DNA of 64,000 bases from Chitinophaga silvisoli. GTDB taxonomy: Bacteria > Bacteroidota > Bacteroidia > Chitinophagales > Chitinophagaceae. Shown here piece by piece: positions 44,500 to 52,861 of this stretch. The translations under genes were made by a program, and so were the position numbers. The notes beneath the pieces are model-generated. The model saw only the letters and a program-made list of their open reading frames with translations, did not search any database and was not told the DNA's origin. Each line of letters starts with the position of its first letter. Within the stretch, counting starts at the first letter, position 1. The stretch is taken from assembly GCF_003412465.1 (NCBI RefSeq), contig NZ_QTJV01000009.1:62001-126000 (forward strand), read 5' to 3'.

Positions 44500-45287
44500 A
44501 TGAATAACTGGAATACCGACACCTGCAAAGCTAATAACATCTCCATACACTATACCAGAACCGGTGGTAACAAAGCACCTGTCATCCTCCTTCATGGACT
44601 AATGACCAATGGTCTATGCTGGACAAACCTCGCCTATGCACTTGAAAAAGACTACGATGTAATTATGCCTGATGCAAGAGGACATGGCCTTTCCGATGTA
44701 CCTGATGCAGGATATAGCTATTACGATCACGCCAGTGATGTCATCGGTTTAATACAGGCATTACAACTGAATAAGCCAGTGCTGATTGGTCATTCTATGG
44801 GAGGAATGACCAGCGCTGTTTTAGCAGACCGTTCCCCTGAATTGTTCAGAGGCATGGTGCTAGCAGATCCCCCCTTCATCTCTGTAAAAATGCAACGGGA
44901 AGTAAGAGATAGTGAGGTGGCTGATCAACATAGAAGAGTACTGCAATTATCACTCGAAGAAATTATAGCTGAAGGCAAGGCAAGGCATCCTCATCGCTCA
45001 GCGGCATCTATTGAGCGCTTTGCCAGGGCCAGGTTGCAGACCAGTATGGCCGCCTTTGATGTGCTCACACCACCGTATCCGGATTATAAACAACTAAAGA
45101 TAAAGATACCGGCGCTACTTGTATTCGGGGATAAAGGTGTAGTGTCAGCTGCGATGGCAGCAGAGCTGCAGGGCCTTCACCCCGGGCTAAAACTGAACAG
45201 ATCGCACATGCAGGGCATAGCCTTCATATGGATCAACCGGAACGTTTTGCAGCTATCATTCAATCATTCTTGCATTCATTACCATGA
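44500..45287 (+). pseudogene. Alpha/beta-hydrolase with a frameshift near the C-terminus
   Basis: The frame from 44500 encodes a normal alpha/beta-hydrolase: VILLHGLMTNGLCW (oxyanion), MPDARGHGLSD, the elbow IGHSMGGM (Ser near residue 98) and a late Asp in VFGDKG. The catalytic His is expected in a segment like AHAGHxLHxDQPERF. Near 45205 the reading frame slips: the other frame reads AHAGHSLHMDQPERFAAII, then QSFLHSLP and TGA at 45285-45287, exactly the missing end. In the uninterrupted frame the protein instead runs on to 45366 with unrelated residues. So one base has been lost or gained near CTGAACAGATCGCAC, which makes this either a young pseudogene or a sequencing error. Confidence 0.8.
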
Positions 45288-45431
45288 AAAAAATCTTAAT
45301 CGGTACTTCCTGTACATTGCCGGCATTGGTGAGGTTATTAATTCTTTTTGTTCTTTACCCTCATAACTTGTTTGCCAGAAGAGTTTTTCACAGGAGTTGC
45401 GCTGCTACTCCAAGCAGGAATTAAAAAGCAA

Positions 45432-46628
45432 TTACTTTTGGTGCCCACTCTTTAACCTGTCCATAATTAACAATGAAAAGCTTTTTACCCCTGCCCTCAT
45501 ACATTCCTCGTCTACTTTAAATCCAGGCGCATGATTCAAGGCAGCTGTTGATCCGCCCAGGAAGAAATAAACACCTTGTACCTTTTGCTGGAAATAAGCG
45601 AAATCATCATTAAAATAAGGCACCTGCCCATAATCAGTATGGATCCCTTCCATGGTACTGAGTGCATAATTCGTCAATCTGGCATCATTTACTACAGTAG
45701 GGTTTTCCTGTATGAATGACATGGAAAGCAGCTGGTCTCCCACGATGCTCTTAATCCGGGGAATGATTTTTTGCAGATTGGTTTTATCTGTTTCATATAA
45801 ATACGTTTCCATAAACAGGGTATCCTTCTCTGTGTAAGTATGGAAATTCCTGTCAACGATCCCATAGTCCTTAAAAATAGAATGAGGGTTCATCAGACCG
45901 ATAGCAGGATCACTGACCAGCTGAATTTCCCAGGGTTTGCTACCCGGCTGTGCCCGTGACAATGACTGGTAGAGCGATGTAGTCAGCTCTTTTGAAAGCA
46001 CTCCTTTCAATTTTATTCTCACCCTTTTTTGATATGCAAACATCTCATCAGGCTTTACCAGGATCTCCCCTACCGGTAAGGCGGTGACGTGCAGGGCATA
46101 GATTTCATCAGGTTTTATTTTGGTGAATACACCCTGATCAACCATGCCTTTTGCGCCTTTGAAGGTTTCCTCTTCCGGCTGGAAAATAAAATAGACAGTA
46201 CCTGCTAATGTAGCTTTATGTTTAGCCAGGACTTCTGCAATGCCTAATGCAATAGCCATATGAACGTCATGCCCACAGCCATGCTGTATCCCTTTCACTG
46301 AAGATGCTAAGTCGTCCGGGAAATCATTCGGCAGGGCATCCATTTCTGCCCGCCAGGCGATCTTTTTGCCGGGTTTGTTTCCTGTTAAGATACCTATTAC
46401 GCTGTAGCCATAGGTGTCGCTCACTACTTCAAGACCCAGGTGTAGCAGGTGTTGTTTTATATAAGCAGCGGTATGGATTTCATTGCCAGCCAGTTCAGGG
46501 TTTGCGTGGAGGTCGCGTCTTATTTTAACCAGTTTATCATAAATACTATCAGTTTGCAAGCTGATTAATTCATGCGTGGTGATTGGCGACCAGCCCAGCA
46601 GGGCGATGAGTAGCAGGAACATTTTCAT
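45432..46628 (-). CDS. Exported M20-family metallo-amidohydrolase/peptidase
   Basis: A 398-residue protein with a probable signal peptide (residues 1-18, MKMFLLLIALLGWSPITT). It follows the M20D pattern: RRDLHANPELAGNE, WRAEMDALP, GCGHDVHMAIALGIA (metal ligands), FQPEEETFKGAKGMV (catalytic Glu) and ALHVTALPVGEI. The C-terminal metal His is in AALNHAPGFKVDEE. The family hydrolyses N-acyl amino acids or small peptides. The dimerisation domain (about 190-300) looks shorter and more diverged than usual. The 144 bp between it and the hydrolase hold a 45-codon frame at 45284 with no clear family. Confidence 0.88.
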   Translation of the reverse strand: MKMFLLLIALLGWSPITTHELISLQTDSIYDKLVKIRRDLHANPELAGNEIHTAAYIKQHLLHLGLEVVSDTYGYSVIGILTGNKPGKKIAWRAEMDALPNDFPDDLASSVKGIQHGCGHDVHMAIALGIAEVLAKHKATLAGTVYFIFQPEEETFKGAKGMVDQGVFTKIKPDEIYALHVTALPVGEILVKPDEMFAYQKRVRIKLKGVLSKELTTSLYQSLSRAQPGSKPWEIQLVSDPAIGLMNPHSIFKDYGIVDRNFHTYTEKDTLFMETYLYETDKTNLQKIIPRIKSIVGDQLLSMSFIQENPTVVNDARLTNYALSTMEGIHTDYGQVPYFNDDFAYFQQKVQGVYFFLGGSTAALNHAPGFKVDEECMRAGVKSFSLLIMDRLKSGHQK

Positions 46629-46715
46629 GGATTAAATGTAGGGCATACCAGTTCCTGAAATTTATAAATGTGATGAAATAGGTACAGCGGGTGACAAAAC
46701 TAACCATGAGGATGC

Positions 46716-47408
46716 TTACTTCCACCAATCAGTCTCCTTATCTCCCCCTGTCATATCCATAAAATCTTCCCAGCCATTCTTTTTATACTTCTCATTGATA
46801 ACCACATCTCCTACCCCGCTATCCAGTTCTTCGCTATCCGGCATTCTATAATCCCCCCAATTACACTTTTTACTTTTACCGGTCCTGTAACTCGTCCAGG
46901 TGGCCCTGCACTGGTTGTTATCAAAATGATCGGCGATTGCCCACAATGCATCATATTGAAACTTCCCTTTCTGATCCAGGGTAAAGCCGCTGAGCAACTG
47001 CCCTTTTATCACCCCACTCCCAGCCTGTGTACTATCTTCATAAAACAATACATCGCAGGTAAGCAAGCCCTCCCTGTAACCCGGAAAATCCTTTGAACGC
47101 TGAATACTTGCTTTCCTGACAGTAATGGTACCTGTAAAATTACAGATATTGTTCTTCACCTTCGTTTTACCGTAAACGATATACCGGTAAGGATCCTCCT
47201 TACTCTTTGTCACCGTGATATAATGAATAAAAAACCGCTGGTAATTGTCTCCTATATACCCAATCGGTTCGGGAAAAGGGAGGATATCTCCATTCCCCTC
47301 TTCCTGGATCTTATCTGCACGCCATAATGGCGTTAAGTCATAATCCTTAATCGCAGCAGTAAAATCCGTAAATGACAGCACTAAGCTAAGGATGAGTTTA
47401 TTAATCAT
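46716..47408 (-). CDS. Exported hypothetical protein, second gene of a pair
   Basis: About 230 residues from the Met at 47408, which places a signal peptide (MINKLILSLVLSFTDFTAA) directly at the N-terminus; two Met codons just upstream are alternatives. The mature protein is rich in aromatic and charged residues, with KVKNNICNFTGTITVRKASI, GLLTCDVLFYED and NNQCRATWTSY, and several Cys that could form disulfides. The start overlaps the stop of the upstream gene, so the two are translationally coupled. Family not recognised. Confidence 0.6.
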   Translation of the reverse strand: MINKLILSLVLSFTDFTAAIKDYDLTPLWRADKIQEEGNGDILPFPEPIGYIGDNYQRFFIHYITVTKSKEDPYRYIVYGKTKVKNNICNFTGTITVRKASIQRSKDFPGYREGLLTCDVLFYEDSTQAGSGVIKGQLLSGFTLDQKGKFQYDALWAIADHFDNNQCRATWTSYRTGKSKKCNWGDYRMPDSEELDSGVGDVVINEKYKKNGWEDFMDMTGGDKETDWWK

Positions 47409-47943
47409 CATCATCTGAAGATATTGCGTCAATCACATCCTGAATCATTTTATTGGACTCAGTTAAAACCTTCTTATCAATCTGCGATGTCAGGTTTGTA
47501 TGCTTCAATGTAGCTTGTCCGGCCTTGAGTTCCAGGTGTGCCAGCACATCCTGGCCACCCCAGAAATAATCGTAGATGATAGCCACTCCTTCATCACCGG
47601 GTTCCATATACAGCGCGGCACTCTTCAGGACTGCCAGCATGGGCAGGATCTCATAAAAGTTCTCACTAAAGAATCCACTCACAAAGTAATACACACCTTC
47701 TTCCCACTTCTCCTGGCTGATGGTTTCTTTGGTGTTCACACAGGATTCAATGACTGCACCATTCGTTTTTTGAAATGCCATAGGAATTTCTTTCAGCGGA
47801 GATTTCGAGTACATATCCCGGCTATCCCACCACGATGTCCAGTCTTCATCCGGAACAGGAGGTGTAAGGGCTGCGGTTAAAAAACGATCGAGATTCTCTT
47901 TTTTAATTTTAAGTTTTACGAATAAAGACCTGAGTTCTGACAT
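47401..47943 (-). CDS. Hypothetical cytosolic protein, first gene of a pair
   Basis: A 180-residue acidic protein without signal peptide. It has a Trp-rich segment (PVPDEDWTSWWDSRDMYSKS), a central part with EKWEEGVYYFVSGFFSENF, and ends in SSDDDD. This layout resembles small immunity-like proteins of polymorphic toxin loci, but I cannot name a family. Its last codons overlap the start of the exported 230-residue protein, an arrangement that could suit a cytosolic protector plus an exported partner. That is only a thought; no toxin motif is seen. Confidence 0.6.
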   Translation of the reverse strand: MSELRSLFVKLKIKKENLDRFLTAALTPPVPDEDWTSWWDSRDMYSKSPLKEIPMAFQKTNGAVIESCVNTKETISQEKWEEGVYYFVSGFFSENFYEILPMLAVLKSAALYMEPGDEGVAIIYDYFWGGQDVLAHLELKAGQATLKHTNLTSQIDKKVLTESNKMIQDVIDAISSDDDD

Positions 47944-48106
47944 AAGACTTTAATTTGTAGGGGCTTTAATAATATTAGATGATTGTACCCTGGTTCAATA
48001 TATAAAAAAGATTCAATACTATCGTACATGTGGTTACAAACTCCTTACATCCGGTTAGTCGCCACGCTGCTTCCTGCCCGACCTTTGTAGCACAAAAACG
48101 TACATC

Positions 48107-48517
48107 ATGAGTATAGAAAAGAACAAAGCCATCATTGCACAATTTGACACTGCCTGTATAGAACAAAATAACAAAGCAGTCCTGGATGAAATGGTATCTG
48201 ACAAGGTGATTAACCATGCCACGCCGGCAGGCAGACCTAATGGAAAAGAGAGCTTTCACCACTTCCTGGATGCCCTCCATGCAGGGTTATCAGATATCAG
48301 GGTGAGCATATTACGCCAGGTGGCAGAAAATGACCTGGTAGTAACCCATAAATCCATCAGCGGTACACATAGTGGTACCCTGTTTGGTGCTCCCCCAACA
48401 GGCAAGGAGCTGAGTTTTGAGGCAATCGAGATCATCCGGCTGGAAGATGGTAAATATGCGGAACACTGGGTACAGAGTAATATGGCTGCTGCTTTAGGGG
48501 CAATGCAGGGACATTAA
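48107..48517 (+). CDS. SnoaL-like/ester-cyclase family protein
   Basis: A 136-residue protein with the NTF2-like SnoaL fold: NKAIIAQFDTACIEQNNKAVLDEM, VINHATPAGRPNGKESFHHFL, LRQVAENDLVVTHKSISGTH, and the end IIRLEDGKYAEHWVQSN. SnoaL-type proteins bind or cyclise small molecules, and most bacterial copies of this size have no known substrate. The last 20 codons plus the stop are duplicated in tandem right after the gene. An AraC-type regulator follows 81 bp downstream on the same strand. Confidence 0.85.
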   Translation: MSIEKNKAIIAQFDTACIEQNNKAVLDEMVSDKVINHATPAGRPNGKESFHHFLDALHAGLSDIRVSILRQVAENDLVVTHKSISGTHSGTLFGAPPTGKELSFEAIEIIRLEDGKYAEHWVQSNMAAALGAMQGH

Positions 48518-48580
48518 TATGCGGCACGCTTAATACAGAGCAAGATGGCAACGGCTTTGGTTGCCATGCAGGGACATTAA
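48454..48580 (+). repeat. 63-bp tandem duplication of a gene's last codons and stop
   Basis: With a period of exactly 63 bp, the segment from about 48455 to 48517 (YAEHWVQSNMAAALGAMQGH and stop) is followed by a diverged copy from 48518 to 48580 (YAARLIQSKMATALVAMQGH and stop). The copy is in frame with the gene, directly after its stop. About three quarters of the bases match. Confidence 0.85.
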
Positions 48581-48598
48581 AATCTGTAACTTTAACAT

Positions 48599-49522
48599 AT
48601 GAAAAACGCATCCCCCTTCCGCGTACAATCCATTAGTGAACTGCATCGGCTCAGAAAGTTTCCTCCGCCTATGCATCCCTCGATCAGTGTACTGGAATTG
48701 ACAGCAGTCAATGAGGAATTCCTGGAAGTATCCAAATCGATGGTATTTGATTTCTATGTGATTGCGCTCAAGCGAAATTTCAACCTGAATCTCAAATATG
48801 GGCAACACCGCTATGATTTCGATGAGGGGGTACTCTATTTTATGTCCCCCGGACAAGTGTTCGGTATGGGTGAGGATGCGGCTGGTGATGGTAATGAAGT
48901 AAGGGGCTGGATGCTGCTGGTCCACCCCGACTTTCTCTGGAATACCTCACTGGCAAAAGGAATTAAGAAATATGAATACTTCGGCTATTCAGTCAATGAA
49001 GCATTGTTTTTATCAGACAAAGAAGAAGCGATTATAGTGGGCATCCTGCAAAATATTCAGCAGGAGTACCAGGGCAATATGGATAAGTTTAGCCAGCAGA
49101 TCATTATCAACCACCTGGAGGCGTTGCTGAACTATGCTGACCGCTTTTATAACAGGCAGTTCCTGACACGTAAAATTGCCAACCACCAGGTAGCAGCACG
49201 CCTGGATGAACTGCTGAATGAAGCCTTTTCAAATACTGATTTAATGAGCACCGGTATCCCTACCGTGCAGCAGATTGCCGATAAACTACACCTCTCCAGG
49301 AATTACCTCAGTTCGCTGCTCATGATAGCAACCGGACGGAATACCCAACAGCATATCCAGGATAAACTAATTGCAGTGGCCAAGGAACGAATCTCCACCA
49401 CTACCCTTTCTGTGAGTGAGATCGCTTATGAGTTGGGTTTTGAACACCCGCAGTCCTTTAGCCGGATCTTTAAGGCCAAAACCGGCATGTCCCCCCTGGC
49501 TTTCAGGGAGTCTTTTCACTGA
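48599..49522 (+). CDS. AraC-family transcriptional regulator
   Basis: A 307-residue protein. The N-terminal cupin-like sensor domain covers about 25-170 (FYVIALKRNFNLNLKYGQHRY, VLYFMSPGQVFGM, GWMLLVHPDFLW). The C-terminal double helix-turn-helix covers about 215-305 (IPTVQQIADKLHLSRNYLSSLL, then LSVSEIAYELGFEHPQSFSRIFKAKTGMSP). It lies 81 bp after the SnoaL-like gene and may regulate it. The 250 bp that follow hold strong hairpins and no gene. Confidence 0.92.
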   Translation: MKNASPFRVQSISELHRLRKFPPPMHPSISVLELTAVNEEFLEVSKSMVFDFYVIALKRNFNLNLKYGQHRYDFDEGVLYFMSPGQVFGMGEDAAGDGNEVRGWMLLVHPDFLWNTSLAKGIKKYEYFGYSVNEALFLSDKEEAIIVGILQNIQQEYQGNMDKFSQQIIINHLEALLNYADRFYNRQFLTRKIANHQVAARLDELLNEAFSNTDLMSTGIPTVQQIADKLHLSRNYLSSLLMIATGRNTQQHIQDKLIAVAKERISTTTLSVSEIAYELGFEHPQSFSRIFKAKTGMSPLAFRESFH

Positions 49523-49548
49523 AAAATTCAATATACTTAGTTTGAAGC

Positions 49549-49571
49549 TATAGTGTAGCCTCTATACTATA
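49549..49571. repeat. Hairpin A in the araC-arsR intergenic region
   Basis: TATAGTGTAG pairs with CTATACTATA (one G-T pair), loop CCT. No T-run follows, so it is unlikely to be a plain terminator. Confidence 0.6.
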
Positions 49572-49603
49572 AGTGTGCTAATTCGATACCAAAAGGGCAC
49601 CAA

Positions 49604-49642
49604 AAGGTCACTTGTATATCGATTCGATATTGAGGTGACCTT
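49604..49642. repeat. Hairpin B: 39-bp palindrome in the araC-arsR intergenic region
   Basis: AAGGTCAC (49604-49611) pairs with GTGACCTT (49635-49642), and inside it ATATCG-ATT-CGATAT (49616-49630) is also perfectly palindromic. TGACCTTAT occurs again just downstream (49648). The region could be an operator cluster or the relic of a small mobile element. Confidence 0.65.
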
Positions 49643-49756
49643 ATAGTGACCTTATGGAGTGCTTATAGAGACAGCTTAGCCTTATTACCAGATCGGAAAA
49701 AGAATAGAAAAAGATTAGGGCAAGACTGAAAAAAAATTGGGAATATCCAAAAACCC

Positions 49757-49772
49757 ATCGTAATATTGCGAT
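49757..49772 (+). promoter_or_regulatory. ArsR operator touching the arsR start codon
   Basis: ATCG-TAATATTG-CGAT is a 16-bp inverted repeat that ends at the base before the arsR ATG. The same core (GCAATATTGC) recurs upstream of arsM at 50123-50138. Binding by ArsR is inferred from position and repetition. Confidence 0.7.
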
Positions 49773-50105
49773 ATGGGTTTAACGAAGTCAGACTTATTTA
49801 CCAAAGAGCAGAATGATTTAGCAAATATGGCCAAAGCCATCGCGCATCCCGCCAGAATTGCCATCCTCCAGTACCTGGTAAAGAAAAACGCCTGCGTCAC
49901 CGGCGACCTGGTGGAAGAACTCGGCCTTGCCCAGGCAACAACCTCCCAGCACCTGAAAGAGCTTAAAAACGCAGGGATTATCCAGGGTACGGTAGAAGGT
50001 GCCAGCGTATGCTATTGCATCGATCCTAAGGTCTGGAAACAATATAAAAACGTATTTCATACTTTCTTCGGTGAGGTGAAAATTGAAGACAGCTCCTGCT
50101 GCTGA
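49773..50105 (+). CDS. arsR: ArsR arsenic-responsive repressor
   Basis: A 110-residue winged helix protein: KEQNDLANMAKAIAHPARIA, LVKKNACVTGDLVEELGLAQ, TTSQHLKELKNAGIIQG and the wing TVEGASVCYCID. The usual ELCVCDL site is replaced by NACVTGDLV with a single Cys. Other Cys residues lie in SVCYCID and at the end SSCC, so arsenite is probably bound by a different Cys set, as in several ArsR subtypes. It is the first gene of the ars operon and has palindromic operators at its start codon and in front of arsM. Confidence 0.92.
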   Translation: MGLTKSDLFTKEQNDLANMAKAIAHPARIAILQYLVKKNACVTGDLVEELGLAQATTSQHLKELKNAGIIQGTVEGASVCYCIDPKVWKQYKNVFHTFFGEVKIEDSSCC

Positions 50106-50122
50106 TTTTTTTGCCCTCATTT

Positions 50123-50138
50123 ATCGCAATATTGCAAT
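50123..50138 (+). promoter_or_regulatory. Second ArsR-type operator, upstream of arsM
   Basis: ATCGCAATATTGCAAT contains the perfect palindrome GCAATATTGC (50126-50135) and repeats the core of the operator at 49757. It lies in the 55-bp gap between arsR and arsM, so arsM may have its own regulated start. Confidence 0.6.
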
Positions 50139-50160
50139 TATACGATAATTAAAAACTAAT

Positions 50161-50991
50161 ATGCAAACTGATGAACAACTCAAAGAATTAGTAAAGCAGA
50201 AGTACAGCGACATCGCCATCCAGGATAAGGCGCTCAACCAGGCCTCCTGTTGTGGCTCCGGTACCTGCTCCACAGAAGTATACAATATCATGAGTGACGA
50301 CTATAGCACACTCGAAGGCTATAACCCGGATGCCGACCTTGGATTAGGATGCGGACTGCCCACACAGTTTGCAAAGATCCAGCCGGGAAATACAGTGATT
50401 GATCTTGGTTCCGGTGCAGGAAACGACTGTTTTATTGCACGTAAAGAAGTAGGAGAAACAGGAAAAGTAATCGGTATCGACTTCACGCCGGCCATGATAG
50501 AACGCGCCAGGGAGAATGCTGATAAACTGGGATTCAATAATGTGGAGTTCCGCCAGGGAGATATCGAGCACATGCCGGTAGGCGGTGCTGTGGCAGATGT
50601 AGTAGTGAGCAATTGTGTATTAAACCTGGTGCCCAATAAAGATGGGGTGATCAGGGAAATCTTCCGGGTGCTGAAACCAGGCGGGCACTTTAGCATTTCT
50701 GATATTGTACTGGAAGGACAGCTGCCTGATAAACTGCGGGAAGCAGCTGAAATGTACGCAGGATGTGTGTCTGGTGCAATTCAGAAACAACAGTACCTGC
50801 AGCTGATTACTGACAACGGATTTGAGGATATGAGTGTGCAGAAGGAAAAGGCGATCCATATTCCGGATGATATTCTGGCGACTTATTTATCTGCTGATGA
50901 AATAGCGGCTTTCCGCGCCGGTAAGAGTGGTATTTACAGTATTACGGTATTTGCCAGGAAACCATGTTGTGCACCGGGCTGTTGTTCATAA
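50161..50991 (+). CDS. arsM: Arsenite S-adenosylmethionine methyltransferase ArsM
   Basis: A 276-residue methyltransferase. SAM motif I is IDLGSGAGNDCF near residue 81, followed by GIDFTPAMIERARENA. The arsenite-binding Cys set of ArsM is present: Cys-Cys in NQASCCGSGTC near residue 22-28, Cys in VVSNCVLNLVP near residue 147, and Cys in MYAGCVSGA near residue 202. The C-terminus ends CCAPGCCS, a metal-binding tail common in Bacteroidota ArsM. It methylates As(III) to methylated and volatile forms in the cytosol. It lies between arsR and the arsenite pump gene. Confidence 0.95.
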   Translation: MQTDEQLKELVKQKYSDIAIQDKALNQASCCGSGTCSTEVYNIMSDDYSTLEGYNPDADLGLGCGLPTQFAKIQPGNTVIDLGSGAGNDCFIARKEVGETGKVIGIDFTPAMIERARENADKLGFNNVEFRQGDIEHMPVGGAVADVVVSNCVLNLVPNKDGVIREIFRVLKPGGHFSISDIVLEGQLPDKLREAAEMYAGCVSGAIQKQQYLQLITDNGFEDMSVQKEKAIHIPDDILATYLSADEIAAFRAGKSGIYSITVFARKPCCAPGCCS

Positions 50992-51003
50992 ATTTAATTG
51001 TAG

Positions 51004-52053
51004 ATGCAAAATTGTATTCCTGCCCAACGAAAAAAACTGGGTTTCCTGGACCGATACCTGACACTGTGGATCTTCCTGGCAATGGCAACCGGCCTGGGTA
51101 TCGGTTATTTTATTCCTTCCAGCGCAGACTTTATTAATTCTTATTCTAATGGTACTACAAATATACCGCTGGCCATCGGACTGATTTTGATGATGTACCC
51201 CCCACTGGCAAAAGTACGCTATGAAGAAATGGGCCAGGTATTTCGCAATACCAGGATCCTGGGAGTTTCTTTATTACTTAACTGGGTGATCGGTCCATTA
51301 CTGATGTTTGGATTGGCAGTGCTTTTTCTGGCTGATCAGCCGGCATATATGACAGGCCTCATCCTGATCGGCCTGGCAAGGTGCATTGCCATGGTGATTG
51401 TATGGAATGAACTGGCTGCTGGTAACAGGGAATATGCTGCAGGCCTCGTAGCGCTTAACAGCATCTTCCAGATCCTGCTGTATAGCGTGTACGCCTATAT
51501 TTTCCTGACATGGTTGCCGGGATTATTAGGTATGAAAGGAACCACCGTAGCTGTTACTATCAGTGAAATCGCACGCAGCGTAGGCATCTACCTGGGAATA
51601 CCATTTGCCGCAGGCATAATAAGCAGGTATGGTTTGATACGATGGAAGGGCGAACAATGGTATAAGGACCAATACGTTCCCGTCATCTCCCCTCTTACCC
51701 TCATCTCCTTGCTCTTTACCATCGTATTGATGTTTAGCCTGAAAGGACAGATGATTGTAAAAATTCCCCTGGATGTAGTGAGGATTGCCATACCACTGGC
51801 AGTTTACTTCCTGGTAATGTTCATGGTGAGTTTTGCCCTGGGGCGTTCAATGGGAGCTGATTATAGCAAAAACGCATCTATTGCATTTACTGCAGCTGGT
51901 AATAATTTTGAACTGGCTATTGCAGTAGCCATTGGCGTATTCGGCATTAATTCCGGGCAGGCTTTTGTAGGTGTAATCGGTCCGCTGGTGGAAGTACCTG
52001 CACTGATTGCCCTGGTGAAAGTTGCATTCTGGCTAAAGAAAAAATATTATTAA
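51004..52053 (+). CDS. acr3: Arsenite efflux permease Acr3
   Basis: A 349-residue membrane protein with ten predicted hydrophobic segments. The family marks are LTLWIFLAMATGLGIGYFIP near the N-terminus, GLARCIAMVIVWNELA with the essential Cys (near residue 130), and FTAAGNNFELAIAVAIGVFG near the C-terminus. It exports arsenite across the inner membrane using the proton gradient. The gene starts 12 bp after arsM, and a terminator lies between it and arsC. Confidence 0.95.
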   Translation: MQNCIPAQRKKLGFLDRYLTLWIFLAMATGLGIGYFIPSSADFINSYSNGTTNIPLAIGLILMMYPPLAKVRYEEMGQVFRNTRILGVSLLLNWVIGPLLMFGLAVLFLADQPAYMTGLILIGLARCIAMVIVWNELAAGNREYAAGLVALNSIFQILLYSVYAYIFLTWLPGLLGMKGTTVAVTISEIARSVGIYLGIPFAAGIISRYGLIRWKGEQWYKDQYVPVISPLTLISLLFTIVLMFSLKGQMIVKIPLDVVRIAIPLAVYFLVMFMVSFALGRSMGADYSKNASIAFTAAGNNFELAIAVAIGVFGINSGQAFVGVIGPLVEVPALIALVKVAFWLKKKYY

Positions 52054-52059
52054 TTATGA

Positions 52060-52104
52060 AAAAAAGAGGTATTGATAGTTAAAACTAATAAATACCTCTT
52101 TTTT
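52060..52104 (+). terminator. Hairpin between acr3 and arsC
   Basis: AAAAAAGAGGTATT pairs with AATACCTCTTTTTT (14 bp) around a 17-nt AT-rich loop and ends in a T-run. It may cut arsC expression relative to the first three genes or serve both as terminator and mRNA end protection. No separate arsC promoter is evident in the 16 bp that follow. Confidence 0.75.
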
Positions 52105-52120
52105 CAGGAAGGCAAAGACT

Positions 52121-52771
52121 ATGACCACACAAATTTTACCCGCTATCAGGCAGTACCTTGATCAGGTAGAAAAAGATTTTGATACTATTCCCCCTGTTCG
52201 CAAAGCCGCACTGCAAAAAATTGCCGATGGCATCATCAGCCTATTGCACAGCAAAGAACACGCTGCTCTTATCTATGTATGCACACACAACTCACGCAGA
52301 AGCCATCTGGGACAAGTCTGGGCAATGGCGGCAGCTGCTTACTACAACATCAATGGTATAAGCAGTTATTCCGGAGGTACTGAAATCACTGCCTTTAATC
52401 CCAATGCAATTAAAGCATTGCAGGAAGCCGGATTTCAAATCAGCACATCAGCTGCTTCTACAAACCCTCATTACAATATTACTTATGCAACACATGCACC
52501 GGCGCTGATAGCTTTTTCTAAAAAGTATATGGACCCGCCAAATCCCGGCACTGATTTCATTGCTGTAATGACCTGTTCTCATGCAGATGACAACTGTCCC
52601 TTTGTACCTGGTGCCTACCTGAAAGTAGCAACGCCCTATGAAGATCCCAAAGAAGGTGATGGCAAGCCGGAGCAAGACCAGGTATACCGGGAAAGATGCA
52701 GGGAAATTGCAACGGAGGTTTTATATACTTTTTACCTGGCACATCAGCTTCAGAATTCCTCCAGAATTTAA
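52121..52771 (+). CDS. Arsenate reductase of the low-molecular-weight phosphatase type
   Basis: A 216-residue protein with the LMW-PTP-like P-loop VCTHNSRRSHLGQVWA near residue 49, in which CTHNSRRS is the CX5R(S) signature with the nucleophilic Cys. Cys residues in VMTCSHADDNCP may be the redox partners for the thiol cascade. It is longer than the about 135-residue ArsC of Gram-positive bacteria and belongs to a larger variant common in this phylum. It reduces arsenate to arsenite for Acr3 and ArsM. It lies after the ars operon terminator. Confidence 0.85.
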   Translation: MTTQILPAIRQYLDQVEKDFDTIPPVRKAALQKIADGIISLLHSKEHAALIYVCTHNSRRSHLGQVWAMAAAAYYNINGISSYSGGTEITAFNPNAIKALQEAGFQISTSAASTNPHYNITYATHAPALIAFSKKYMDPPNPGTDFIAVMTCSHADDNCPFVPGAYLKVATPYEDPKEGDGKPEQDQVYRERCREIATEVLYTFYLAHQLQNSSRI

Positions 52772-52861
52772 TCAGAAATTTACAAATAACTACCTGCAAC
52801 AATCCTGATTGTCAGCTATTACATGCTCACAAACGGGGTTGTTTTTGCATAACAAAAAAAA

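Noticed and set aside
45284..45421. A 45-codon frame starting MKKILIGTS after the broken hydrolase
   Set aside because: The start looks like a nucleotide-binding protein or signal peptide, but the rest is unlike any family and soon stops. It may be a relic, yet there is too little to call.
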